Positions 26,045-34,999 of a stretch of DNA of 64,000 nucleotides are shown piece after piece (position 1 is the first letter of the stretch; each line of letters opens with the position of its first letter). Source of the DNA: Martelella endophytica (GTDB lineage: Bacteria > Pseudomonadota > Alphaproteobacteria > Rhizobiales > Rhizobiaceae); the NCBI RefSeq assembly GCF_000960975.1, contig NZ_CP010803.1, positions 4,247,818-4,311,817 on the forward strand. The letters run 5' to 3'. The notes under the pieces are model-generated. The model ran no database searches and was not told the DNA's origin. It worked only from the letters and a program-made list of their open reading frames with translations. The translations under genes and the position numbers were made by a program.

Positions 26045-26764
26045 ATGAGTGCAGGATGCGGACACAGCCATGGGCCTTTCGACGGCATGTCGGAGACCTA
26101 CAAGCAGCGACTCTGGATCGTGATTTTCCTCAACGCGGCGATGTTCATCGTCGAGATGACGGCTGGCCAGCTTGCCCGCTCCCAGGCGCTGCAGGCCGAT
26201 GCACTCGATTTCTTCGCCGATGCGCTGACCTACGGCATCTCGATGGCCGTGATCGGCGCTTCGCTGAAGACCCGCAGCATGGCCGCGGCCGCCAAGGGCA
26301 TCAGCCTGTTCCTGATGGGCCTGTGGGTGTTTGGCTCCACCGTCTGGCGCATCTTCGGCGCTGGCATGCCCGAGGCCCCTGTGATGGGCATCATCGGCTT
26401 CCTGGCGCTTGCCGCCAATCTCGCCACCGTGCTGCTGCTGGTCAGCTACAAGGATGGCGATGCCAATGTCCGCTCGGTCTGGCTCTGCTCGCGCAATGAT
26501 GCGATCGGCAACGTCATCGTGATGATCGCGGCCCTCGGCGTCTGGGGCTCGAACACAGCCTGGCCGGACCTCGCGGTCGCCTTCGTGATGGCCGGCCTGT
26601 TTCTGACCTCCTCCTTCCAGATCCTCACGCAGTCCTTCCGCGAGTATCGCGCTGGCGGCGCGGCGGCGCTTGCGGCCTCGCTGGAGGATGACGGGCATGG
26701 GCATGGCGACAGCTGCTGCGGCCATCATCACCACGAGGATCACCGGCACCACCAGCACGGCTGA
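26045..26764 (+). CDS. Cation diffusion facilitator, short form with His-rich tail
   Basis: A 239-residue inner-membrane transporter with about six helices between residues 22 and 205. The helix-2 site reads ADALDFFAD and the helix-5 site RNDAIGNV, in the positions where CDF proteins bind Zn, Cd or Co. The usual cytoplasmic C-terminal metallochaperone-like domain is missing. Instead the protein ends in a run of His, Asp and Cys (HGHGDSCCGHHHH and more), and a CGHSHG segment opens the N-terminus. It likely exports divalent metal in exchange for protons. Regulated by the adjacent MerR protein. Confidence 0.9.
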   Translation: MSAGCGHSHGPFDGMSETYKQRLWIVIFLNAAMFIVEMTAGQLARSQALQADALDFFADALTYGISMAVIGASLKTRSMAAAAKGISLFLMGLWVFGSTVWRIFGAGMPEAPVMGIIGFLALAANLATVLLLVSYKDGDANVRSVWLCSRNDAIGNVIVMIAALGVWGSNTAWPDLAVAFVMAGLFLTSSFQILTQSFREYRAGGAAALAASLEDDGHGHGDSCCGHHHHEDHRHHQHG

Positions 26765-26848
26765 AGCATTGGCGTTTTGCCGCCAATCGACTAGAACCCG
26801 TCCCAGACGGCCATCCGGCGGATGGCGCGATTATCCAAGGACGGCAGA

Positions 26849-27913
26849 ATGAAACCGAGAGACAGAGCGAACGCGAAAGCGGTGACCGGGACGGCCGGCC
26901 TCGTCGAGGCCGGCCTGGTGCCGCCTGATGCCGCTCTGGAACTCCGCGCCGTCGAGGAGAACTTCCGTATCCGCATTCCCGCCCATGTGCGCGAGCAGAT
27001 GCAGGCCGTCTCGCCCGAAGACCCTGTCTTTCGCCAGTATGTGCCGGATGTCCGCGAGCTCGACCATCGACCGGAGGAAATGGACGACCCGATCGGCGAC
27101 GGCGTCTTCGAGAAAGTGAAGGGCATCACCCACCGCTATCCCGATCGTGTGCTGCTGAAGCCGACGCATACCTGCCAGGTCTATTGCCGCTTCTGCTTCC
27201 GCCGCGAGAAGGTCGGCCATCCGGAAGAGGCTTTGAGCGCAGACGAGCTCGAAGCCGCGTTCGACTATATCCGCGCAAATGAGGCGATCTTCGAGGTGAT
27301 CCTCACCGGCGGCGACCCGCTTGTGCTCTCAGACCGCCGGCTCGGCGACATCATGGACCGTCTCGGCACGATCCCCCATCTTGGCGTCATCCGGCTCCAC
27401 ACCCGCGTGCCCCTTGTGGAACCGGATCGTGTCGGCGCGGCGCTTGTCGCCGCCCTGAAGCGCGCCGGCAAGGCTGTCGATGTGACCATCCATATCAACC
27501 ATCCTGCAGAGCTCACCGAACCGGTGAAGGCGGGGCTGGCGCTTCTTGCCGACAACGGCATTCCGCTGCTCTCGCAGACCGTGCTGCTGAAGGGCGTCAA
27601 CGACGATGCCACCGTGCTCGCCGCCCTCTTTCGCGGCCTCGTCGCCAACCGGGTGAAGCCCTATTACCTGCATCATCTCGACAAGGCGCGCGGCGTCAGC
27701 CACTTCCGCGTGCCGATCGCGCGCGGTCAGGAGATCATGCGCGAGTTGCGCGGTCGCGTCTCCGGTATCTGCCAGCCGACCTATGTGCTCGACATACCGG
27801 GCGGCCACGGAAAAGTGCCGATTGGCCCTGATTTTCTGCGCGAGCCTGCCAAAGGCTACTACCAAGTAACCGACTATCTCGGTAAAAAGCATGAGTATCG
27901 CGACGACGGCTGA
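26849..27913 (+). CDS. Lysine-2,3-aminomutase-like radical SAM protein
   Basis: A 354-residue radical SAM enzyme of the KamA/EpmB family. The cluster motif is Cys109-x3-Cys113-x2-Cys116 (HTCQVYCRFC). Further family segments are ILTGGDPLVLSD, TIHINHPAELTEP and YYLHHLDKARG, the last two contributing substrate and PLP sites. EpmB makes (R)-beta-lysine for elongation factor P, but neither efp nor epmA is nearby, so the role is inferred from family only. The inner ATG is chosen because AAGGA precedes it. An upstream ATG nine codons earlier has no such site. Confidence 0.88.
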   Translation: MKPRDRANAKAVTGTAGLVEAGLVPPDAALELRAVEENFRIRIPAHVREQMQAVSPEDPVFRQYVPDVRELDHRPEEMDDPIGDGVFEKVKGITHRYPDRVLLKPTHTCQVYCRFCFRREKVGHPEEALSADELEAAFDYIRANEAIFEVILTGGDPLVLSDRRLGDIMDRLGTIPHLGVIRLHTRVPLVEPDRVGAALVAALKRAGKAVDVTIHINHPAELTEPVKAGLALLADNGIPLLSQTVLLKGVNDDATVLAALFRGLVANRVKPYYLHHLDKARGVSHFRVPIARGQEIMRELRGRVSGICQPTYVLDIPGGHGKVPIGPDFLREPAKGYYQVTDYLGKKHEYRDDG

Positions 27914-27990
27914 CGAATGGGTGGAGGTCTCTCTCTTCGGCTAGCGGTCGTTCAGGAGGCGGGCATTCGCCCATTCTAAAAGGCATTCTC

Positions 27991-29298
27991 ATGAAATACG
28001 CCATCGTCGGAACCGGTTCGCGCCACAAGATGTTCCGCAACGCCATATCGGACACCTATGCCGACCGCAACGAACTGGTCGGGCTTTGCGACATCAACGA
28101 AAAGCGGCTGTCGCTGTCGGCCGAAGCGGTTTCCGCCGGCGGCAACGGCATCGCCACCTATCACGCCTCGCAGTTTCCCGAACTGCTGGAGGAGCAGAAG
28201 CCCGATACCGTCGTCGTCACCGTTCCCGACTACCTGCATCACGAATATATCGTTGACGCCATGCGCGCCGGTTGCGACGTGATGACCGAGAAGCCGATGA
28301 CCGTCGATCTCTCCAAGCTGAAGGCGATCCTCGACGCCCAGGCCGAGACCGGCCGCAAGGTGACCGTCACCTTCAACTACCGCTACACCCCGGCCCGCAC
28401 CCAGCTGAAGGATATCCTGATGTCGGGCGCGATCGGTGAGATCACGGCGGTCAGCTTCCGCTGGTATCTCGACCGTGTTCACGGCGCCGATTATTTCCGC
28501 CGCTGGCACCGCTACAAGGAACAGTCCGGCGGGCTGCTCGTCCACAAGTCCACCCACCACTTCGACCTCGTCAACTGGTGGCTCGGCTCCACGCCGACCG
28601 AAGTCAGCGCCCAGGGACAGCGCGCCTTTTACCGCCCGGAAATGGCCGAGAAGCTCGGCCTGTCGGAGCACGGCCCGCGCTGTCATGACTGTCCGGTCGC
28701 GGAGCGGTGCGACTTCCGCCTCGATCTCGAGGCTGATCCGGCGCTTCGCGAGCTTTATCTGGATGCGGAGGACCTCGACGGCTATCTGCGCGACCGCTGC
28801 GTCTTCGACGAGGACATCACCATCGAGGACACGATGCAGGTCCAGGCACGCTATGAAAGCGGCGCGAGCCTGAATTACACGCTCTGCGCCTACAGCCCCT
28901 GGGAAGGCCTCGAAATCAAGTTCTACGGCACCAAGGGCGAACTCTCGCACCGTCATGTCGAGGTCCACGGCGTTTTCGGCGGCAAGCGCGACAAGGCTGA
29001 CGGCTCCGAATCGATGACGACGACGCTGCATATCGCTGGCCAGCAGCCGGAAAACCTCAAGGTCTGGGAAGGTGCCGGCGATCACGGCGGCGCCGATCCG
29101 GTCATGCTCGGCTACCTGTTCGATCCCGACGCCGAGGCAGACCGTTACGGCCGCTCCTCGAGCCACGTCGACGGCGCCTGGTCGATCCTCACCGGCATCG
29201 CGGCCAACCGTTCGATGGAAACCGGCGAGACGGTCCATGTGGAGAAATTCCTGGCCGAGAACGGCATCGTCCTGCCGCAGAAGGACTGGGTGAAGTAA
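27991..29298 (+). CDS. Gfo/Idh/MocA-family oxidoreductase with Cys-rich insertion
   Basis: A 435-residue NAD(P)-dependent oxidoreductase, probably acting on a sugar or inositol derivative. The Rossmann domain starts AIVGTGSRH, and the catalytic TEKPMT is at about 100-105. The C-terminal domain has KSTHHFDLVNWW. It carries a cysteine cluster, RCHDCPVAERC with another Cys about 35 residues later, an insertion I associate with one branch of this family; metal binding is plausible. No pathway partners are adjacent, so the substrate is unknown. AAAGGCA precedes the start. Confidence 0.88.
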   Translation: MKYAIVGTGSRHKMFRNAISDTYADRNELVGLCDINEKRLSLSAEAVSAGGNGIATYHASQFPELLEEQKPDTVVVTVPDYLHHEYIVDAMRAGCDVMTEKPMTVDLSKLKAILDAQAETGRKVTVTFNYRYTPARTQLKDILMSGAIGEITAVSFRWYLDRVHGADYFRRWHRYKEQSGGLLVHKSTHHFDLVNWWLGSTPTEVSAQGQRAFYRPEMAEKLGLSEHGPRCHDCPVAERCDFRLDLEADPALRELYLDAEDLDGYLRDRCVFDEDITIEDTMQVQARYESGASLNYTLCAYSPWEGLEIKFYGTKGELSHRHVEVHGVFGGKRDKADGSESMTTTLHIAGQQPENLKVWEGAGDHGGADPVMLGYLFDPDAEADRYGRSSSHVDGAWSILTGIAANRSMETGETVHVEKFLAENGIVLPQKDWVK

Positions 29299-29353
29299 CG
29301 CCCTGTTGCCGGCGAAGCGGTCGCATGGCCGCCTCGCCTGACAAAAGCATAGC

Positions 29354-29387
29354 AGAAAAAAAGCCGGGCGCTTTCGCACCCGGCTTT
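29354..29387 (-). terminator. Intrinsic terminator at the end of the ribosomal supercluster
   Basis: Arms AAAGCCGGG and CCCGGCTTT. On the minus strand the stem is followed by TTTTTTT. It lies 27 bases beyond the rplQ stop and closes the alpha operon; it may also serve the convergent oxidoreductase gene. Confidence 0.88.
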
Positions 29388-29414
29388 CAATTAATCCACG
29401 TCGGTCAGAAGACC

Positions 29415-29837
29415 TTACGCGGCTTCCATTTCCGCTTCGGCTTCGACGCGGGCCTTGTCGGCGGCGCCCTTAGCGTCGGCGTCGCGGTCAACGAATTCGA
29501 TGACGGCGAGCGGGGCGTTGTCGCCGTAGCGGAAGCCGGCCTTCATGATGCGGGTGTAGCCGCCGTTGCGCTCGCCGTAACGCGGAGCGAGCGTATCGAA
29601 CAGCTTCTTGACGGCCTCGGCATCCTTGACCTGCGCGATCGCCTGACGGCGCGCGTGAAGGCCGCCACGCTTGCCGAGCGTGATGAGCTTTTCGACGATC
29701 GGGCGAATTTCCTTCGCCTTCGGCAGCGTGGTAACGATCTGCTCATGCACGATGAGCGAGACGGCCATGTTGGCAAACATCGCCTTGCGATGGCTTGCCG
29801 TTCTGTTCAGCTTGCGGCCTGCACTTTTATGGCGCAT
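29415..29837 (-). CDS. rplQ: 50S ribosomal protein L17
   Basis: A 140-residue L17, recognised from its N-terminal [20 protein letters not shown] and the conserved [12 protein letters not shown] segment. It has the acidic, alanine-rich C-terminal tail common in alphaproteobacteria. Last gene of the alpha operon, 46 bases after rpoA. Confidence 0.98.
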   Translation of the reverse strand: MRHKSAGRKLNRTASHRKAMFANMAVSLIVHEQIVTTLPKAKEIRPIVEKLITLGKRGGLHARRQAIAQVKDAEAVKKLFDTLAPRYGERNGGYTRIMKAGFRYGDNAPLAVIEFVDRDADAKGAADKARVEAEAEMEAA

Positions 29838-29883
29838 TGCTATTCTCCTTCACTTGCAGGCTGAAAGCCCACAGTATGATTGA

Positions 29884-30894
29884 TTAGTACTGATCCTCGT
29901 ACCGCTTGGCGAGGTCGTCGATATTTTCCGGCGGCCAGGCCGGCACTTCCATGCCCAGATGCAGGCCCATGGAGGCCAGCACTTCCTTGATCTCGTTCAG
30001 AGACTTGCGACCGAAATTCGGCGTACGCAGCATTTCGGCTTCGGTCTTCTGGATGAGATCGCCGATGTAGACGATGTTGTCGTTCTTCAGGCAGTTGGCC
30101 GAGCGGACGGAGAGCTCCAGTTCGTCGACCTTCTTGAGAAGGGCCGGGTTGAAGGCGAGTTCGGTGACGTCGTCCTCTTCCGTATCCTTCTGCGGCTCCT
30201 CGAAGTTGACGAAGACCGAAAGCTGGTCCTGGAGAATGCGGGCTGCAAAGGCAACCGCGTCTTCGCCGGAGACCGAACCATCCGTCTCGATCGTCATCAG
30301 AAGCTTGTCATAGTCGAGAACCTGGCCCTCACGGGTGTTCTCAACCTTGTAGGAGACCTTGCGGATCGGCGAGTACAGGCTGTCGACCGGGATCAGACCG
30401 ATCGGCGCGTCTTCCGAGCGGTTACGCTCGGCAGGCACGTAGCCCTTGCCGTTGTTGACGGTGAATTCCATGCGGATTTCAGCGCCCTCGTCCAGCGTGC
30501 ACAGTACCAGTTCCGGGTTCAGTATCTCGATGTCGCCCACCGTCTGGATATCGCCGGCGGTGACAACGCCCGGGCCCTGCTTGCGCACGACCATGCGCTT
30601 GGCCTCATCGCCTTCCATGCGGATGGCGATTTCCTTGATGTTCAGGACGATATCGGTGACGTCTTCACGTACACCCGGGATCGACGAGAATTCATGCAGA
30701 ACGCCATCGATCTGAACCGCAGTCACGGCAGCGCCGCGCAGCGAGGACAGCAGGATGCGGCGCAGCGCATTGCCGAGCGTCAGGCCGAAGCCGCGCTCCA
30801 GCGGCTCAGCGACGAGCGTGGCCTTTTTCGGGCCGCTCGAGGTGAATTCCACCTTGCTGGGCTTGATCAGTTCCTGCCAGTTTTTCTGTATCAT
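29884..30894 (-). CDS. rpoA: RNA polymerase alpha subunit
   Basis: A 336-residue alpha subunit. The N-terminal assembly domain (1-235) includes [19 protein letters not shown] linker leads to the C-terminal domain (about 250-330), with [13 protein letters not shown] and [14 protein letters not shown], which binds UP elements and activators. Length and motifs are normal for Rhizobiaceae. Confidence 0.99.
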   Translation of the reverse strand: MIQKNWQELIKPSKVEFTSSGPKKATLVAEPLERGFGLTLGNALRRILLSSLRGAAVTAVQIDGVLHEFSSIPGVREDVTDIVLNIKEIAIRMEGDEAKRMVVRKQGPGVVTAGDIQTVGDIEILNPELVLCTLDEGAEIRMEFTVNNGKGYVPAERNRSEDAPIGLIPVDSLYSPIRKVSYKVENTREGQVLDYDKLLMTIETDGSVSGEDAVAFAARILQDQLSVFVNFEEPQKDTEEDDVTELAFNPALLKKVDELELSVRSANCLKNDNIVYIGDLIQKTEAEMLRTPNFGRKSLNEIKEVLASMGLHLGMEVPAWPPENIDDLAKRYEDQY

Positions 30895-30986
30895 AATTTC
30901 TACCTTTCGTTCGCCGCACTATCCAATCGTGACGGCCGAGCTTCGTAGAACCGACGCCAGAAGCGCCGGAGCAAAGTGACAGATGA

Positions 30987-31376
30987 TCAGACGCGGCGCT
31001 TCTTGCGCGGACGGCAGCCGTTGTGCGGGATCGGCGTAACGTCGCGGATCGACGTGATGACGAAACCGGCAGCCTGGAGCGCGCGCAGAGCCGACTCACG
31101 ACCCGAACCCGGACCGCAGACTTCGACTTCCAGCGACTTCATGCCATGCTCCTGGGCCTTCTTGGCGCAGTCTTCAGCAGCAATCTGGGCAGCAAACGGG
31201 GTCGACTTACGCGAACCCTTGAAGCCCTTGGCACCGGCGGACGACCAGGCAATCGCGTTGCCCTGTGCATCCGTGATGGTGATCATCGTGTTGTTGAACG
31301 ACGAGTTTACGTGGGCAACGCCCGACGAGATATTCTTGCGCTCGCGGCGGCGAACGCGGGTGGCTTCCTTGGCCAT
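30987..31376 (-). CDS. rpsK: 30S ribosomal protein S11
   Basis: A 129-residue S11 with the conserved [15 protein letters not shown] near residue 24 and the basic C-terminus [10 protein letters not shown]. The start [10 protein letters not shown] is chosen over a 24-codon upstream extension because it matches the family N-terminus. Confidence 0.98.
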   Translation of the reverse strand: MAKEATRVRRRERKNISSGVAHVNSSFNNTMITITDAQGNAIAWSSAGAKGFKGSRKSTPFAAQIAAEDCAKKAQEHGMKSLEVEVCGPGSGRESALRALQAAGFVITSIRDVTPIPHNGCRPRKKRRV

Positions 31377-31497
31377 GACTTCCCTTTCGTTGATCTCTGC
31401 ACCGCCGTAACACCAGCGGCTCCACCGACGGGGGCCGGCAGGCCCCAATCATTCTTGTTGTTGCTGCGCTCTCAAGCCTGAGCTGCGATACGCAGAA

Positions 31498-31520
31498 AGC
31501 CGGCGTTCATCCCGCCGGCT
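31498..31520. other. Hairpin between rpsM and rpsK
   Basis: Perfect 8-bp stem, AGCCGGCG and CGCCGGCT, seven-base loop, followed closely by a smaller CGGAAC/GTTCCG hairpin. It sits in a 171-base gap inside the alpha operon, unusually long for this cluster, and could be an RNA-processing or translational-control site. Confidence 0.45.
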
Positions 31521-31547
31521 TCGTCCGGAACAGATACGTTCCGAAAA

Positions 31548-31916
31548 TTACTTCTTCTTACCTGCGATCGCCTTTGCCGGGCCCTTGCGGGTACGGGCAT
31601 TGGTGTGCGTGCGCTGGCCGTGAACCGGAAGGCCACGACGATGACGCAGGCCGCGGTAGCAGCCGAGGTCCATCAGGCGCTTGATGTTCATCGAGTTCTC
31701 GCGACGAAGGTCGCCCTCGACCATGTAGTCGCGGTCGATGGCTTCGCGGATCTGAAGAACTTCAGCGTCCGTCAGTTCGTGCACACGGCGCTCGGCCGGG
31801 ATGGAAACCTTCTCGCAGATTTCCTGAGCGAATTTCGGTCCGATCCCGTGGATATACTGCAGCGCGATCACTACGCGCTTGGCAGTCGGGATGTTGACGC
31901 CAGCAATACGAGCCAC
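31548..31916 (-). CDS. rpsM: 30S ribosomal protein S13
   Basis: A 122-residue S13 starting at GTG ([11 protein letters not shown]). The start is fixed by AAGGAG upstream and by family alignment; upstream in-frame codons are non-coding leader. Conserved [16 protein letters not shown] is near the C-terminus. First gene of the alpha operon. Confidence 0.98.
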   Translation of the reverse strand: MARIAGVNIPTAKRVVIALQYIHGIGPKFAQEICEKVSIPAERRVHELTDAEVLQIREAIDRDYMVEGDLRRENSMNIKRLMDLGCYRGLRHRRGLPVHGQRTHTNARTRKGPAKAIAGKKK

Positions 31917-32021
31917 GCCGATTCTCCTTAAAGCATTATCAATGGGCAGCAGGCGAGCCGCCGGTTTCATCTGGCGGGTGACCGCCTCAATCTGCTCAGC
32001 CGCGACAACAGTCCGATTTGC

Positions 32022-32050
32022 ATGCAAAAGGGACTCAAGACATTCATGCC
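32022..32050 (-). other. Leader of the alpha operon
   Basis: Part of the predicted untranslated leader of about 150 bases between the alpha promoter (32071-32099) and rpsM. Ribosomal leaders here often bind a ribosomal protein for autoregulation. I see no clear pseudoknot or known motif. Confidence 0.25.
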
Positions 32051-32070
32051 CCATGTCGCGAGTTGGAGCG

Positions 32071-32099
32071 CTCTTAGCGGAAACAGCGCCTGAATGCAA
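32071..32099 (-). promoter_or_regulatory. Predicted promoter of the rpsM-rpsK-rpoA-rplQ operon
   Basis: On the minus strand TTGCAT, 17-base spacer, TAAGAG, just downstream of a strong hairpin that follows adk. It would start transcription near 32064 and give a leader of about 148 bases. Its position coincides with the classical start of the alpha operon. Confidence 0.45.
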
Positions 32100-32121
32100 C
32101 CGTTTCCTTCATTTTTGTGAC

Positions 32122-32150
32122 GTCGGCGCGCCGTCTTCCGGCACGCCGAC
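32122..32150 (-). terminator. Strong hairpin after adk
   Basis: On the minus-strand RNA, arms GTCGGCGTGCCG and CGGCGCGCCGAC pair over 12 bp (one G-U), five-base loop, seven bases after the adk stop. There is no U-tract, so it may be a weak terminator or an RNA-stability element. Confidence 0.5.
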
Positions 32151-32156
32151 ACCTGC

Positions 32157-32747
32157 TCAGGCAGCGACGCCCGACAGGATCTTCTCGACGCTGGCGGTGA
32201 CCGTGTCCATGTCGGCCATGCCGTCCACCGTGTGGAGCTTGCCCTTGGCATAGTAGTAGCCGATCAGCGGAGCGGTGCTCTTGTAGTAGGCCCTGAGCCG
32301 ATCGGCATAGACCTCGGCATTATCATCCTTGCGCACTGGCTGGCCAGCGGCCTTCGCCTCTTCGGCACGACGCAGGATGCGGCCGACCATGGCCGAATCA
32401 TCCACCGCGAGTTCGATCGCGACGTCGAGCGCCTGGCCCTTGTCCTTCAGCATCGCATCCACAGCATCGGCCTGCACCAGGGTGCGGGGATAGCCGTCGA
32501 GTATAAAACCGTCGGCGCAATCCGCCTGCTCGATGCGATCGGAAACGATGGCATTGACCACGTCATCCGGCACCAGTTCGCCGGCATCCATCAGCGCCTT
32601 GGCCTTCAGGCCGACATCGGTGCCCGCGGCCACAGCGGCGCGCAACATATCGCCCGTCGAAAGCTGCGGAATACCGAACTTGTTAACAATCCGCTGTGCC
32701 TGCGTCCCCTTGCCTGCACCGGGCGGCCCCAGAAGTATAAGCCTCAT
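32157..32747 (-). CDS. adk: Adenylate kinase
   Basis: A 196-residue adenylate kinase (ATP + AMP to 2 ADP). P-loop GPPGAGKGTQ at residues 7-16, AMP-binding STGDMLR near 30, and FILDGYPRT near 82. The LID is the short form without a zinc-binding Cys cluster, as is typical of alphaproteobacteria. Its start overlaps the secY stop by four bases. Confidence 0.98.
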   Translation of the reverse strand: MRLILLGPPGAGKGTQAQRIVNKFGIPQLSTGDMLRAAVAAGTDVGLKAKALMDAGELVPDDVVNAIVSDRIEQADCADGFILDGYPRTLVQADAVDAMLKDKGQALDVAIELAVDDSAMVGRILRRAEEAKAAGQPVRKDDNAEVYADRLRAYYKSTAPLIGYYYAKGKLHTVDGMADMDTVTASVEKILSGVAA

Positions 32748-34081
32748 CGTCCCCTCTTGCCTCCACGCAATTTCGATTTCTTGATCAGCCCCTCATATTG
32801 CGCGGCGATCAGGTGACCCTGGATCTGCGAAACGGTATCCAGCGTGACGCTGACGATGATGAGCAGCGACGTGCCGCCGAGCGCCAGGGATACGCCAGTC
32901 CGCGCCACCAGGATTTCCGGCAGGATGCAGACGAAGACCAGATAAATGGCACCGACCACGGTAATGCGGGTCAGCACATAGTCGATATATTCCGCGGTGC
33001 GCTCGCCCGGACGGATGCCCGGAATGAAGCCGCCATGCCGCTTCAGATTGTCCGCGGTCTCCTTCGGATTGAAGACGATCGCGGTGTAGAAGAAAGCGAA
33101 GAACATGATCAGCAGGCCGTAGACGATCATGTAGAGCAACTGGCCGTGGCCAAGAGCAGCAATCGTTGCCGTCGCCCAGTTCGGCAGGTCGCTGGAGGTG
33201 AAGCCAGCAAGCGTTGCCGGCAGCAGCAGCAGCGAGGATGCAAAGATCGCCGGGATAACGCCCGAAGTGTTGAGCTTCAGCGGCAGGTGCGAGGTGTCGC
33301 CCTGGAACATGCGGTTGCCGACCTGGCGCTTCGGATACTGGATCAGCAGGCGGCGCTGTGCGCGCTCGACGAAGACGATCAGCGCAAACACGGCGACGAC
33401 GACGACGAGGACGAGGACCGCCACGAATGCGGAGATCGAGCCGACGCGTGACAGCTCCAGCATGTTGCCGACAGCGGCCGGAAGGCCTGCGACGATGCCC
33501 GAGAAGATGATCAGCGAAATGCCGTTGCCGATGCCGCGCGAGGTGATCTGCTCACCGAGCCACATCAGGAACATGGTGCCGCCGACCAGCGTGATCACGG
33601 TCGAGATGATGAAGAACCAGCCCGGATCGGTGACCAGATTGTTGCCGGACTGCAGGCCGATCGCAATGCCGTAGGCCTGCGCCGTCGCCAGCACGACCGT
33701 GCCATAGCGGGTATACTGGTTGATGATCTTGCGGCCCTGCTCGCCTTCCTTCTTCAGGTTTTCCAACGAAGGAACAACCGCCGTCAGAAGCTGAACGATG
33801 ATCGAGGCCGAGATGTAGGGCATGATCCCAAGCGCGAAGATCGCCATGCGCTGCACGGCCCCGCCGGAGAACATGTTGAACATGCCGAGAATGCCTTCGG
33901 ACTGCCCCTGGAAGGCCTGGGCATAGGCATCGAGATTGATGCCGGGAAGCGGGATATGCGTGCCCAGCCGGTAAACCAGAAGCGCCAGAAGGGTGAACCA
34001 GATACGCTTCTTGAGATCCGTCGCCTTGGCGAAGGTTGAAAAATTCAGGTTGGAAGCTAGTTGTTCCGCTGCAGAAGCCAT
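32744..34081 (-). CDS. secY: Preprotein translocase subunit SecY
   Basis: A 445-residue, ten-helix channel of the Sec translocon. Conserved segments include PGINLDAYAQ in the first periplasmic loop, GIMPYISASIIVQLL in helix 2, the cytoplasmic ERAQRRLLIQYPKRQ loop that contacts SecA/ribosome, and FNPKETADNLKRHGGFIPGIRPG. The start is MASAAEQL; a 14-codon upstream extension is unlikely. It is separated from rplO by a terminator, so it probably has its own promoter. Confidence 0.98.
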   Translation of the reverse strand: MASAAEQLASNLNFSTFAKATDLKKRIWFTLLALLVYRLGTHIPLPGINLDAYAQAFQGQSEGILGMFNMFSGGAVQRMAIFALGIMPYISASIIVQLLTAVVPSLENLKKEGEQGRKIINQYTRYGTVVLATAQAYGIAIGLQSGNNLVTDPGWFFIISTVITLVGGTMFLMWLGEQITSRGIGNGISLIIFSGIVAGLPAAVGNMLELSRVGSISAFVAVLVLVVVVAVFALIVFVERAQRRLLIQYPKRQVGNRMFQGDTSHLPLKLNTSGVIPAIFASSLLLLPATLAGFTSSDLPNWATATIAALGHGQLLYMIVYGLLIMFFAFFYTAIVFNPKETADNLKRHGGFIPGIRPGERTAEYIDYVLTRITVVGAIYLVFVCILPEILVARTGVSLALGGTSLLIIVSVTLDTVSQIQGHLIAAQYEGLIKKSKLRGGKRGR

Positions 34082-34187
34082 GCGTCTCTCCGCGTCGCCG
34101 CCCCGGCCGGATGGCCGGAACATTCGGTTGCCTTATCGCAGGATGACAAGGCAGCTATTGAAAGCGCTCAGTCGTCTTCGCGATCAA

Positions 34188-34219
34188 TCACCGGCGAGAA
34201 GAAGACCTTCAGCCGGTGA
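34188..34219. other. Hairpin in the secY leader
   Basis: Perfect 8-bp inverted repeat, TCACCGGC and GCCGGTGA, 16-base loop. It lies between the rplO terminator and secY, in the region that should hold the secY promoter; no confident -35/-10 pair was found. Confidence 0.4.
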
Positions 34220-34238
34220 CCGAGGCCACATATGGAAG

Positions 34239-34269
34239 AAAAAACGCCCGGTGTGAAGCACTCCGGGCG
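34239..34269 (-). terminator. Intrinsic terminator between rplO and secY
   Basis: On the minus strand CGCCCGG, 11-base loop, CCGGGCG, then TTTTTT. It is a canonical rho-independent terminator 24 bases after rplO, inside what is a continuous spc operon in E. coli. Confidence 0.85.
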
Positions 34270-34293
34270 ATCATTTTGCGTTGTGGGCCGATT

Positions 34294-34770
34294 TTATTCG
34301 GCGTCTTTGGCTGCGGCGGCAACGGTAATCGAACCGCCGGCCTTCTCGATCTTCTCGATAGCGGCCTTGGAAGCGCCGGCAACCTCGAGGGTCAGCTTGG
34401 CCTTCAGTTCGCCATCGGAGAGGACCCGGACGCCATCCTTGGCGCGGCGAATCACGCCGGCTTCCAGAAGCGCTTCGGCATTGACCGTCTTCTTGGCGTC
34501 GAGCTTCTTGGCATCGACGGCGGCCTGCAGGCGGCCGAGCGATACTTCAACATACTTCTTGGCGAAGATGTTGACGAAGCCGCGCTTCGGCAGGCGACGA
34601 TAGATCGGCATCTGGCCGCCCTCGAAGCCGTTGATCGCTACGCCCGAACGAGCCTTCTGGCCCTTGACGCCGCGTCCACCGGTCTTGCCCTTGCCGGAGC
34701 CAATGCCACGGCCAACGCGCTTCTTCGAATGGGTAGCGCCTTCGCGATCCCTGATTTCGTTGAGTTTCAT
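34294..34770 (-). CDS. rplO: 50S ribosomal protein L15
   Basis: A 158-residue L15. The N-terminal [22 protein letters not shown] glycine/lysine-rich segment and the RLPKRGF motif are diagnostic. The start is the MKLNEIRD methionine. Last gene before the terminator that ends the spc segment. Confidence 0.98.
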   Translation of the reverse strand: MKLNEIRDREGATHSKKRVGRGIGSGKGKTGGRGVKGQKARSGVAINGFEGGQMPIYRRLPKRGFVNIFAKKYVEVSLGRLQAAVDAKKLDAKKTVNAEALLEAGVIRRAKDGVRVLSDGELKAKLTLEVAGASKAAIEKIEKAGGSITVAAAAKDAE

Positions 34771-34784
34771 CTTGCTCTCCCGTC

Positions 34785-34985
34785 TCACTTCTCGTCGACG
34801 ACGCGGACGAGATGGGGAATACTGTTGATCATGCCACGCACGGAGGGGGTATCTTCCAGCGTGCGGACGCGATGCATCTTGTTGAGACCGAGGCCGATCA
34901 GCGTCTTGCGCTGGGCTTCCGGACGGCGAATCGGGCTGCCGATCTGCTCGACGGTAACGGTCTTCTTGGTGCTAGCTTTGGCCAT
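34785..34985 (-). CDS. rpmD: 50S ribosomal protein L30
   Basis: A 66-residue L30, with [12 protein letters not shown] near the N-terminus and [14 protein letters not shown] in the middle. Tightly spaced in the operon (14 bases to rplO, 14 to rpsE). Confidence 0.97.
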   Translation of the reverse strand: MAKASTKKTVTVEQIGSPIRRPEAQRKTLIGLGLNKMHRVRTLEDTPSVRGMINSIPHLVRVVDEK

Positions 34986-34999
34986 GGATGCGTCTCCCC

